Shown here in pieces: positions 32,907-40,084 of a stretch of DNA of 43,704 bases. The notes beneath the pieces are model-generated. The model had not been told where the DNA came from, did no database searches, and worked only from the letters and a program-made list of their open reading frames with translations. The stretch is taken from the NCBI GenBank assembly GCA_044357345.1, contig JBIKPR010000013.1, positions 1 to 43,704 of the forward strand, read 5' to 3'. Every line of letters begins with the position of its first letter. The first letter of the stretch is position 1. The DNA is from JABMMZ01 sp044357345. GTDB taxonomy: Bacteria > Bacteroidota > Bacteroidia > NS11-12g > UBA955. The translations under genes and the position numbers were made by a program.

Positions 32907-33743
32907 ATGAGAATCATTATTGCAGCGGTATTAATACTTTGTGGCTTCACTAGCAATGCGCAAGTAAGTTACGCCGATTTCATCACAAGCGGAGAGCACA
33001 CCAGTTATGTTAAAGTAGCGGTGCGTGAAAGACCCGTTATTGCATACCCAGCCCTTAGAGAAGCTGATGTGAAGTTTTCAAGACGTGTCATCAGATGTAT
33101 TGATGTTCGTCAGAAAATGAACAAGCAACTTGAATGGCCTCGTCAACCTTTAAACAGGTTGTTATACGAAGCAATGACTAAAGGTGAAATCATTCCGTAT
33201 AAAACTGATTCTCTTTTGTCTTTTTTCAATACAGAAGATTTTTCTAAAAGAGGCGGAGAAGAGGTAATTACCTTCGTATCAACAGATCCAGATGACCCTA
33301 CCATCGGTAGAGACTCTGTATACTATGAGCCTTATAAATACGAAAAAATCAAAAAGTATTGGGTAATGGAAGATTGGATTTTCGACTACAAACACTCTGT
33401 TTTCAAAGCAAGAATCATCGCATTGGCTCCAATGTTTGCACCATCTTATGGTGGACAAGTCGGAAAAGAACAACCTTTGTGTTGGATTAAAATGGATGAA
33501 ATTAGAAGCTTGTTGGCCAATACTGAAATGTTTAACCGTTACAATGATGCATCACGTTTGAGTTTTGATGATTTCTTCCAAATGAGGATTTTTGATAGCT
33601 ACATCGTTTATGAATCTAACGTGTTTGATAACAAAATATTCGAATTTCAAGAATTTGAAAATGATGCTTCTGGTGCTTTGTTAAAAAGTGATGAAATCAA
33701 AAATGACTTGTTTATTTTTGAACATGACTTATGGCAGTACTAA
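32907..33743 (+). CDS. gldN: GldN/PorN, T9SS periplasmic ring protein
   Basis: 278 residues. Sec signal MRIIIAAVLILCGFTSNAQ, then the GldN domain: KVAVRERPVIAYPALREADVKFSRRVIRCIDVRQKMN, LYEAMTKGEI and the DWIFDYKHSVFKARIIALAP and DDFFQMRIFDSYIVYESN segments. It binds GldK to form the periplasmic ring and links it to GldM. It starts 5 bases after gldM and is followed by a strong terminator, so it is the last gene of the unit. Confidence 0.95.
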   Translation: MRIIIAAVLILCGFTSNAQVSYADFITSGEHTSYVKVAVRERPVIAYPALREADVKFSRRVIRCIDVRQKMNKQLEWPRQPLNRLLYEAMTKGEIIPYKTDSLLSFFNTEDFSKRGGEEVITFVSTDPDDPTIGRDSVYYEPYKYEKIKKYWVMEDWIFDYKHSVFKARIIALAPMFAPSYGGQVGKEQPLCWIKMDEIRSLLANTEMFNRYNDASRLSFDDFFQMRIFDSYIVYESNVFDNKIFEFQEFENDASGALLKSDEIKNDLFIFEHDLWQY

Positions 33744-33767
33744 TAAACATTTACTTTTAAAATATTT

Positions 33768-33795
33768 AAAAATCCCGGAAATTTCCGGGATTTTT
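33768..33795 (+). terminator. Rho-independent terminator after gldN
   Basis: Perfect 14-bp inverted repeat AAAAATCCCGGAAA / TTTCCGGGATTTTT, 25 bases after the gldN stop, followed by a T run. The central AAATTT would form the loop. Confidence 0.9.
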
Positions 33796-33917
33796 TTTGC
33801 CTAAACTTTCTTAAGATTCTTACATTGTTGTTTTCAAATGAGGCTAATTTATAGTTTAATTAAACGTTAATTTTTAGTTATTTCATTAATTTGAATGGTT
33901 TATAAAGCTCAATTATA

Positions 33918-33948
33918 TTGGTGTTACAAGAATAAATGCCTACCTTTG
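33918..33948 (+). promoter_or_regulatory. Predicted promoter of typA
   Basis: TTG at 33918-33920, 20 bp, then TACCTTTG at 33941-33948. The ATG is at 33986, leaving a short leader of about 30 bases. Confidence 0.65.
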
Positions 33949-33985
33949 CAAACTTTTTTAGAGTAAAATACCTCCCCAAAATTAT

Positions 33986-35791
33986 ATGCAAGCCATTAGA
34001 AACATCGCAATTATTGCCCACGTTGACCACGGTAAAACAACACTGGTAGACAAAATTTTACACCACTGTAATTTATTCCGTGACAACGAAGAATCGGGCG
34101 AATTGATTCTTGACAACAACGATTTGGAGAGAGAACGTGGAATCACGATTTTTTCTAAAAATGTGTCCGTTCAATACAAAGGAATTAAAATCAATATTAT
34201 CGACACACCTGGTCACGCTGATTTTGGTGGTGAAGTTGAACGTGTATTGAAAATGGCAGACGGTGTTGTATTATTGGTAGATGCTTTTGAAGGTCCTATG
34301 CCACAAACCCGTTTCGTTTTGCAAAAAGCATTATCATTGGGTTTACGGCCCATTTTATTAATCAATAAAGTGGACAAAGAAAATTGCCGTCCTGAGGAAG
34401 TACACGAATCTGTATTTGATTTGTTCTTCAATTTGGACGCAACAGAGGGTCAATTGAACTTCCCAACCATATATGGAAGTAGCAAACAAGGTTGGATGAG
34501 CACAGACTACAAAGTTAAGACTGACAATATTTCGCCATTGTTGGATTGTATATTAGATTATGTTCCAGCTCCAATTGATAACCAAGGTACTTTGCAAATG
34601 CAAATTACATCATTAGACTACAGCAATTATTTAGGCCGTATCGCAGTTGGTAAAATCCATAGAGGAACTGTGAAAGAAAATCAACCAGTAACTTTAGTTA
34701 GAAACGATGGCAGCATGGCGAAAATGCGTGTGAAAGAATTGTACACATTTGAAGGCCTTGGTAAAAAGAAAGTAACAGACTTAATCAATGGGGATATTTG
34801 TGCGATTGTAGGTATAGAGAATTTCCAAATTGGAGATGTGGTAGCTGATTTTGAAAATCCAGAAGGAATGGAGAAAATTCAAATCGATGAACCTACAATG
34901 AGTATGATTTTTACGATTAACAACTCTCCCTTCTTTGGTAAAGAAGGTAAATTTGTTACCTCACGTCACTTAAGAGAGCGTTTAGAAAAAGAAACTGAAA
35001 AGAACTTAGCACTTAAAATAGAAGACACTGAAAGCCCTGATAGTATAGCAGTTTATGGTAGAGGTGTACTACACTTATCTATTTTGATTGAAACCATGCG
35101 CAGAGAAGGATATGAATTGCAAGTGGGTATGCCAAGGGTAATTATCAAAGAAATTGACGGTCAAAAATCCGAACCAATAGAGATGTTAACAGTAGATGTG
35201 CCTGAGCAGTTTTCTGGTAAAGTAATTGAATTGGCAACCCAGAAGAAAGGTGAGTTGCAAATCATGCAACCAAAGGGGGACATGTTGCACTTAGAATTTA
35301 AGATTCCAGCAAGGGGTTTAATGGGCTTAAGAAGCAATATGTTGACTGCTACCCAAGGTGAGGCAATTATGGCGCACAGATTTACTGGCTACGAGCCTTG
35401 GAAAGGTGATATCGTTGGTAGATCAAATGGTTCATTGATTAGCATGGATACTGGAATGAGTACTGCATATTCAATTGATAAGATGCAAGACAGAGGTGTA
35501 TTCTTTATTGATCCAGGTGAAGAGATATATGAAGGACAAGTCGTTGGTGAAAATTCAAGACAGGATGATATGGTGTTAAATTTGGTTAGAGCAAAGCAAT
35601 TGACCAATTTTAGAGCCGCAGGTAAAGATGATAATGCTAAAATGCCGCCAAAAAGACTATTTTCTTTGGAAGAAGCATTGGAATATATCATGAAAGACGA
35701 GTATGTGGAATTGACTCCTAAGTCATTGAGAATAAGAAAGATATACCTTAAACAAACGGATAGAGAAAGATACTCCAAACAATCTTCATAA
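33986..35791 (+). CDS. typA: Ribosome-associated GTPase TypA/BipA
   Basis: 601-residue translational GTPase that helps ribosome assembly, especially under cold or stress. G1 is AHVDHGKTTL (about 11-20), switch I with ERERGITI, G3 DTPGHADFGGE, and G4 NKVDKENCRPEE. Elongation-factor-like domains II, III and V follow, then the TypA-specific C-terminal domain with FIDPGEEIYEGQVVGENSRQ. Full length, own promoter, separated from gldN by a terminator. Confidence 0.96.
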   Translation: MQAIRNIAIIAHVDHGKTTLVDKILHHCNLFRDNEESGELILDNNDLERERGITIFSKNVSVQYKGIKINIIDTPGHADFGGEVERVLKMADGVVLLVDAFEGPMPQTRFVLQKALSLGLRPILLINKVDKENCRPEEVHESVFDLFFNLDATEGQLNFPTIYGSSKQGWMSTDYKVKTDNISPLLDCILDYVPAPIDNQGTLQMQITSLDYSNYLGRIAVGKIHRGTVKENQPVTLVRNDGSMAKMRVKELYTFEGLGKKKVTDLINGDICAIVGIENFQIGDVVADFENPEGMEKIQIDEPTMSMIFTINNSPFFGKEGKFVTSRHLRERLEKETEKNLALKIEDTESPDSIAVYGRGVLHLSILIETMRREGYELQVGMPRVIIKEIDGQKSEPIEMLTVDVPEQFSGKVIELATQKKGELQIMQPKGDMLHLEFKIPARGLMGLRSNMLTATQGEAIMAHRFTGYEPWKGDIVGRSNGSLISMDTGMSTAYSIDKMQDRGVFFIDPGEEIYEGQVVGENSRQDDMVLNLVRAKQLTNFRAAGKDDNAKMPPKRLFSLEEALEYIMKDEYVELTPKSLRIRKIYLKQTDRERYSKQSS

Positions 35792-35853
35792 AAATTCTCT
35801 ACAAAATGTGAATATTTTTATGAAATAGTATTTTTTATTCAGAGATATATGTA

Positions 35854-35861
35854 TAAATTTG
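35854..35861 (+). promoter_or_regulatory. -7 element (TAAATTTG) of the Ala-rich lipoprotein
   Basis: Exact TAnnTTTG match 28 bases before the ATG at 35890. No TTG at -33. Confidence 0.45.
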
Positions 35862-35889
35862 CACCCAATTTTAATTATAAAATAGAAAA

Positions 35890-36102
35890 ATGAAAAAGTT
35901 ATTAATTATCGCTATCGCTGCATTTGCTTTCACAGCTTGCAACAATTCTGCTAAAACCGAAGAAACTGCTACAGATTCAGCTGCTGCTGCTACAACTGAA
36001 GTTGCTCCAGCTCCAGAAGCTGTTGCTCCAGTTGCTGACTCAGCTGCTGCTACTGAAGTTGCTCCAGCTACAACTGAAGTTGCTGCTCCAGCTGCTCACT
36101 AG
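35890..36102 (+). CDS. Small Ala/Glu/Pro/Thr-rich lipoprotein
   Basis: 70 residues: MKKLLIIAIAAFAFTAC is a clean lipoprotein signal (lipobox FTAC, Cys17). The mature 54 residues are almost only Ala, Thr, Glu, Pro, Val and Ser, with no hydrophobic core and a single lysine. At the DNA level an 18-mer coding TEVAPA is repeated (35995-36012 and 36052-36069, partly again from 36074), and nearly every alanine is GCT. It is probably an extended, acidic, surface or periplasmic tether rather than a folded enzyme. Own promoter and own terminator. Function unknown. Confidence 0.8.
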   Translation: MKKLLIIAIAAFAFTACNNSAKTEETATDSAAAATTEVAPAPEAVAPVADSAAATEVAPATTEVAAPAAH

Positions 36103-36117
36103 TTCTCGACAATCTTT

Positions 36118-36149
36118 AAAATGCAGCTATTATACGATGGCTGCATTTT
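36118..36149 (+). terminator. Rho-independent terminator of the Ala-rich lipoprotein
   Basis: 10-bp stem AAAATGCAGC / GCTGCATTTT with a 12-base loop and a following T run, 15 bases after the stop. Confidence 0.85.
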
Positions 36150-36178
36150 TTTTTATCCCAACAATTAAAAAACATTTG

Positions 36179-36186
36179 TAACTTTG
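36179..36186 (+). promoter_or_regulatory. -7 element (TAACTTTG) of the sorting-domain operon
   Basis: Exact TAnnTTTG match ending 9 bases before the ATG at 36196. The alternative TTG start at 36184 lies inside this element, so it cannot be on the transcript; this decides for the ATG. Confidence 0.55.
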
Positions 36187-36195
36187 CAAAAAAAT

Positions 36196-36534
36196 ATGAA
36201 AAGTCTAATTACTTTGATTTTGTCTTTATTTATTTGTTTTGGTGGTTTGAATGCCAGCAACCAGGAGGTGCCCTTCAAATTGTATCCAAATCCTGTTACT
36301 GGAGATATTTTGCAAGTGAATTTTGATTTTGATTTCAAACCCTCTCAAGTATTTACATTTGTCATAACCAATGTTATTGGCCAAGTGGTATACACGCATA
36401 TTCTAACTGATGATGAAGTTAAAAGAGGAAACTTCAGTGTGCACATCGATGAGATAAAACTTGACAAAGGTGTTTATCTTAGCAAAATGATCAATGGCGA
36501 GCAATCGTCTGTTCAAAAATTAGTGGTTCGTTAA
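36196..36534 (+). CDS. Stand-alone T9SS type A sorting domain with signal peptide (no cargo)
   Basis: 112 residues. Sec signal about 1-20 (MKSLITLILSLFICFGGLNA), then after only a handful of residues a complete T9SS type A C-terminal sorting domain: KLYPNP (28-33), NVIGQVVY (59-66), LDKGVYL (89-95) and the terminal QKLVVR (107-112). In normal cargo this domain of about 80 residues follows a large passenger. Here there is none. The gene is not a broken end of something larger: a terminator and promoter lie directly upstream and the signal peptide is intact. It overlaps the S4 gene by one base (TAATG). Role unknown: possible decoy, regulator or partner of the T9SS. Confidence 0.8.
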   Translation: MKSLITLILSLFICFGGLNASNQEVPFKLYPNPVTGDILQVNFDFDFKPSQVFTFVITNVIGQVVYTHILTDDEVKRGNFSVHIDEIKLDKGVYLSKMINGEQSSVQKLVVR

Positions 36535-36746
36535 TGGCCGCAATTAAATTCCAATTAAAGGAAGAATTCATTCCCCTTATTCAATTGTTAAAGTATACCA
36601 ATATTGCCGAATCAGGTGCACATGCCTCTGAAATGGTGGTTAATGGTATGGTCTATTGCAATGGAGAGGTGGAAACTAGAAAACGTTATAAAGTTAAATC
36701 AGGAGACACCATTGTCTTTGAAGATGAAACGATAGAGGTTCAATAA
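36534..36746 (+). CDS. S4-domain RNA-binding protein, YbcJ/YaaA type
   Basis: 70 residues, essentially one S4 domain: FIPLIQLLKYTNIAESGAHASEMVVNGMVYCNGEVETRKRYKVKSGDTIVFED. The GxAK/H...I..G.V.VNG......R.K...GD pattern is the S4 RNA-binding motif seen in YbcJ and YaaA proteins. Its target RNA is unknown. One-base overlaps (TAATG) at both ends couple it to the sorting-domain gene before it and the acetyltransferase after it. Confidence 0.88.
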   Translation: MAAIKFQLKEEFIPLIQLLKYTNIAESGAHASEMVVNGMVYCNGEVETRKRYKVKSGDTIVFEDETIEVQ

Positions 36747-37198
36747 TGTTTCAAATAAGGCTTGCGATACCTTCCGATGTAGATGCAATTCATAATCTAA
36801 TCTATGAATTGGCTGTTTTTGAGAAAGCCCCAGAGCAATTCCTCAATACTCCAGAAAGATTATTACACGATGGTTTTGGACCCAATCCCAAATTCGTTTG
36901 TTTTGTTGCTGAGCAAAACCAGGCAATTGTGGGCATGTCTTTTTGTTATGTTCGATACTCTACCTGGAAAGGCCCAGTTTTGTATTTAGAAGATCTTATT
37001 GTTACCGAATCCTTTAGGAGAATAGGTATAGGGAGGGCATTGTTCCAGTTTACTTGTAATTATGCCTTAGAGAACAACTATACACGCTTGCAATGGCAAG
37101 TTTTGGATTGGAACCAATCGGCTATTGATTTCTATAAACGCTTCGACGCATCGTTTGACCCAGAATGGTTAAATGCTTGGGTTGAATTGGAAAAATAA
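36746..37198 (+). CDS. GNAT acetyltransferase, spermidine/diamine N-acetyltransferase-like
   Basis: 150 residues. GNAT fold with the acetyl-CoA-binding motif A RRIGIGRALF (about 92-101). The segments YSTWKGPVLYLEDLIV and QVLDWNQSAIDFYKRF resemble eukaryotic SSAT (STWKGRTIYLEDIYV and VLDWNQ.A...Y), which acetylates spermidine and related diamines or thialysine. The substrate is inferred only. Last gene of a three-gene coupled operon; it ends 1 base from the convergent ABC permease. Confidence 0.87.
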   Translation: MFQIRLAIPSDVDAIHNLIYELAVFEKAPEQFLNTPERLLHDGFGPNPKFVCFVAEQNQAIVGMSFCYVRYSTWKGPVLYLEDLIVTESFRRIGIGRALFQFTCNYALENNYTRLQWQVLDWNQSAIDFYKRFDASFDPEWLNAWVELEK

Positions 37199-37199
37199 A

Positions 37200-38486
37200 T
37201 TATTCTTTCATCATTAGCCACTTAAACATCTGTTTGTAACTTGCTTTTTGGCCATAGCTTAAAATGCCAATGCGGTATATTTTAGAGGCAAACCAAACCA
37301 CCACGATGAAACTTCCATAAAGTATTCCTGCGCTGCAAAGCATCTCTGTCCACGACACATCAAATGGTAGGCGAACCATCATAACAACAGGAGATGTAAA
37401 TGGTATCATACTGCTCCAAATGGCTAAACTGCTATTAGGGTCTTTTATCACAGCAATCTGTGCAATGACCAAGCCGAAAATTAAAGGCATTGAAACGGGG
37501 AACATAAACTGTTGGGTTTCTGTATCGCTATCCACCGCACTCCCTATTGCCGCAAACAATGAACTGTATAGCAAGAAGCCACCAAAGAAAAACAATACAA
37601 AACCAACCATTAGTTTTACGAAATCTAAACTTTGCAATTGCGCCATAATTTGTCCCATGGCACCAGTGTCTACTTTTGATAGTTGTGATTGCGCTTCTTG
37701 TATTGAGTTTTGATCGATTGTTGTAGCTCCAAAGGCAATGCCCAAAACAGTTAGAAGCAATCCGGAAAGCACTATCCACGCTATAAACTGCGTAAGTCCA
37801 ACCAATGCCACACCCAATATTTTACCCATCATTAGCTGAAAAGGCTTAACTGCAGAAATGATAATCTCGACAATTCGGTTGTTTTTTTCTTCTGTTACGC
37901 CACGCATAATCATAACCCCATACATGAAAATAAACAAGTAAATAATAAAGGCCCCGATATAACCAATGCCCGATTTGATTTCTGTTGCAGAATTCTGCCC
38001 ATTTAACAATTGGTCAGAAATCACAATTTTGTGTTTTAAACTGTCAATCATGCCAATAGACAGACCTCGATCGGCCAATTCATTGTTAAAATATTGATTG
38101 GAAAGAATTTCTCTTAACTCTTGTTTGTCTGTAATGGACAAACTGTTTTTTGCCGTTACATTCATTGTGTCCATTGAGTTTTTAGAAATATCAATAAGCA
38201 AATCGGTCTTTCCATTGTCAACATCCATTAGTGCTGTTGCATTGTCTTTTGTAAAGTAAAATTCAAAATCATCTGAATTTGAAATTTGACCTTTTAAAGC
38301 ATTTGAGGGGTCGTATATTGCAATCCTCTTGGAGTCAGATTGATTGAGCTCGGAATATGAAATCGCTGCAATGCTGCCATAAAACAATCCGATTAATACG
38401 GGCCCAAGAAGGGTCATGATGATAAAGGATTTTTTTGATACCCTTGTTAGGTATTCGTGTTTTAAAATAAGAAATATGTTGTTCAT
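37200..38486 (-). CDS. ABC-2 type permease (NatB-like)
   Basis: 428 residues: N-terminal helix (about 20-42), a large extracytoplasmic domain (about 45-180), then five or more C-terminal helices. GVTEEKNNRIVEIIISAVKPFQLMMGKILGV is the characteristic ABC-2/NatB loop. It follows its ATPase by 3 bases. NatAB in Bacillus exports sodium, but many relatives have other or unknown substrates. Confidence 0.88.
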   Translation of the reverse strand: MNNIFLILKHEYLTRVSKKSFIIMTLLGPVLIGLFYGSIAAISYSELNQSDSKRIAIYDPSNALKGQISNSDDFEFYFTKDNATALMDVDNGKTDLLIDISKNSMDTMNVTAKNSLSITDKQELREILSNQYFNNELADRGLSIGMIDSLKHKIVISDQLLNGQNSATEIKSGIGYIGAFIIYLFIFMYGVMIMRGVTEEKNNRIVEIIISAVKPFQLMMGKILGVALVGLTQFIAWIVLSGLLLTVLGIAFGATTIDQNSIQEAQSQLSKVDTGAMGQIMAQLQSLDFVKLMVGFVLFFFGGFLLYSSLFAAIGSAVDSDTETQQFMFPVSMPLIFGLVIAQIAVIKDPNSSLAIWSSMIPFTSPVVMMVRLPFDVSWTEMLCSAGILYGSFIVVVWFASKIYRIGILSYGQKASYKQMFKWLMMKE

Positions 38487-38489
38487 GGA

Positions 38490-39395
38490 TTAGTTTTTTG
38501 CTTTTAGTATAAATATGTCTAGAATACTCGGAATGTATGGATTGAAAGAAATCAATTCTGTTTGAGTCATTACCTTCATTAAGAAAGTATTGTGGCTCAT
38601 GCCATTTATTTTCAAGGTATATTGGTTGTAGCCAGAATCATTAATGGTTTCTGCAATACATTCAACACCATCTATCGACAAATCAATTGGTTTAACGGTT
38701 GTTATTTCAAATGTACCTGTGGCAAATTGTTTTTTTATTTCTGAGACTTTCCCGTCAAGAACTTTTTGAGATAAATTGAGCATTGCCATGTAATCGCAAA
38801 GTTTTTCGACGCTTTCCATTCTGTGTGTTGAAAATATAATGGTCGCTCCAGCTGCTTTTAATTCCAATATAATCTCAGTTAAGAGTTCTGCGTTTACCGG
38901 GTCGAAACCGCTAAAAGGCTCGTCAAGGATTAAAATTTCAGGGCTGTGAATGACTGCGACGATAAATTGAATTTTTTGCTGCATTCCCTTGCTAAGCTCT
39001 TCAATTTTTTTATTGCGCACATCATATAGGTTCATTTTTTTTAACCAATAGACGGCCTTTTCATTGGCCTCTTTGCGACTTAATCCGCGCAATTCAGCAA
39101 AGTAAAGCAGTTGACTTATTACTTTAATTTTTTTGTAAAGACCTCTTTCTTCTGGCAGGTAGCCTATGTCTTTAATGTGGCTAGCGTTTAACTTTTCTCC
39201 ATTTATAAAAACTGTGCCTTCATCAGCTTGGGTAATTTGATTGATGATGCGTATTAAAGAAGTTTTGCCCGCTCCGTTGGGCCCTAAAAGTCCGTAGATA
39301 CAGCCTTTGGGGATATCGATACTAACTTTATCTAAGGCTGTTTTTCCAGTATAAAATTTAGAAACCCCTTGAATACTTAAAATTGTGTTGTTCAT
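38490..39395 (-). CDS. ABC transporter ATPase (NatA-like)
   Basis: 301 residues. Walker A GPNGAGKTS (about 38-46), Q-loop GYLPEERGLYKK, signature ELSKGMQQKIQF, Walker B ILILDEPFSGFDP and the H-switch STHRM. A C-terminal extension (about 220-301) is typical of the NatA/DUF4162 group. Pairs with the permease 3 bases downstream. Confidence 0.93.
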   Translation of the reverse strand: MNNTILSIQGVSKFYTGKTALDKVSIDIPKGCIYGLLGPNGAGKTSLIRIINQITQADEGTVFINGEKLNASHIKDIGYLPEERGLYKKIKVISQLLYFAELRGLSRKEANEKAVYWLKKMNLYDVRNKKIEELSKGMQQKIQFIVAVIHSPEILILDEPFSGFDPVNAELLTEIILELKAAGATIIFSTHRMESVEKLCDYMAMLNLSQKVLDGKVSEIKKQFATGTFEITTVKPIDLSIDGVECIAETINDSGYNQYTLKINGMSHNTFLMKVMTQTELISFNPYIPSILDIFILKAKN

Positions 39396-39511
39396 TTTAT
39401 GTTTGATTCAGGCACAAAACAAGTCATTTTAAACTATAAATTTCTAAAAATCGACTATTGGAGATAAAATGACGATGAGATAAGGAACTTTATTTAGAAA
39501 TAAATTTGAGA

Positions 39512-39519
39512 TACATTTG
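39512..39519 (+). promoter_or_regulatory. -7 element (TACATTTG) of the 186-residue lipoprotein
   Basis: Exact TAnnTTTG match ending 4 bases before the ATG at 39524, so the mRNA is likely leaderless. It also rules out the alternative in-frame start at 39506, which would be upstream of the transcript. Confidence 0.5.
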
Positions 39520-39523
39520 TGCA

Positions 39524-40084
39524 ATGTTAAAGTTTAATGCCTCCACTTTCAATATACTATTGCTTTCGTTATTGTGCTTCTATTCTACATCTTGCGAAAA
39601 GAAGGAAGAAACGGAGGGTGAATGTTTTTGCTATACTCCTGACTATGATACTGCACAGAACACTTTGCGATTGGAATGCCTGAACCCTTCAGAAAACAGA
39701 GTATTTCATGCCTATGAATACACAGATAAATCTGCAGGATTTAGAGATTTGTACCGTACGGAATATAAGTTAAAAGACAGCACAGGAAATAAGAATTACA
39801 GATTTAGAATATATACCCATATTCGCCAACTGACAGATTCAAGCTATCAAACAACAGATAATAATTACAATCCATATGACGATAAAGTTTATTTAGAATT
39901 TTACAAGGAAAATGGAACTGTAAAAGAAGATTATTACGTTTCGGAATTGCCCCAAACTGAAAATTATTTTCTATATGAGAAAGATTTATCTGGTTCTCCA
40001 ATTACACAATTCAGATATGTGGCAAAGTCGAGCAACCCAGACCGCTATGCGGTAATAAGAGGGAAATTCAGACTTATTTATTAA
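39524..40084 (+). CDS. Uncharacterised lipoprotein
   Basis: 186 residues from ATG 39524. Signal MLKFNASTFNILLLSLLCFYSTSC with lipobox STSC (Cys24), then a charged linker KKEETEGE and a domain rich in Tyr, Asp and Asn (GECFCYTPDYDTAQN, YRTEYKLKDSTGNKNYRFRIYTH). No family recognised. Cysteines in ECFCYTP might form a disulfide. The end overlaps the convergent LTA-synthase-like gene by 11 bases. Confidence 0.72.
   Translation: MLKFNASTFNILLLSLLCFYSTSCEKKEETEGECFCYTPDYDTAQNTLRLECLNPSENRVFHAYEYTDKSAGFRDLYRTEYKLKDSTGNKNYRFRIYTHIRQLTDSSYQTTDNNYNPYDDKVYLEFYKENGTVKEDYYVSELPQTENYFLYEKDLSGSPITQFRYVAKSSNPDRYAVIRGKFRLIY

Noticed and set aside
35924..36181. 85-codon Leu/Gln-rich frame overlapping the Ala-rich lipoprotein
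   Set aside because: Shadow of the repetitive GCT/CCA codons in another frame; it runs through the terminator.
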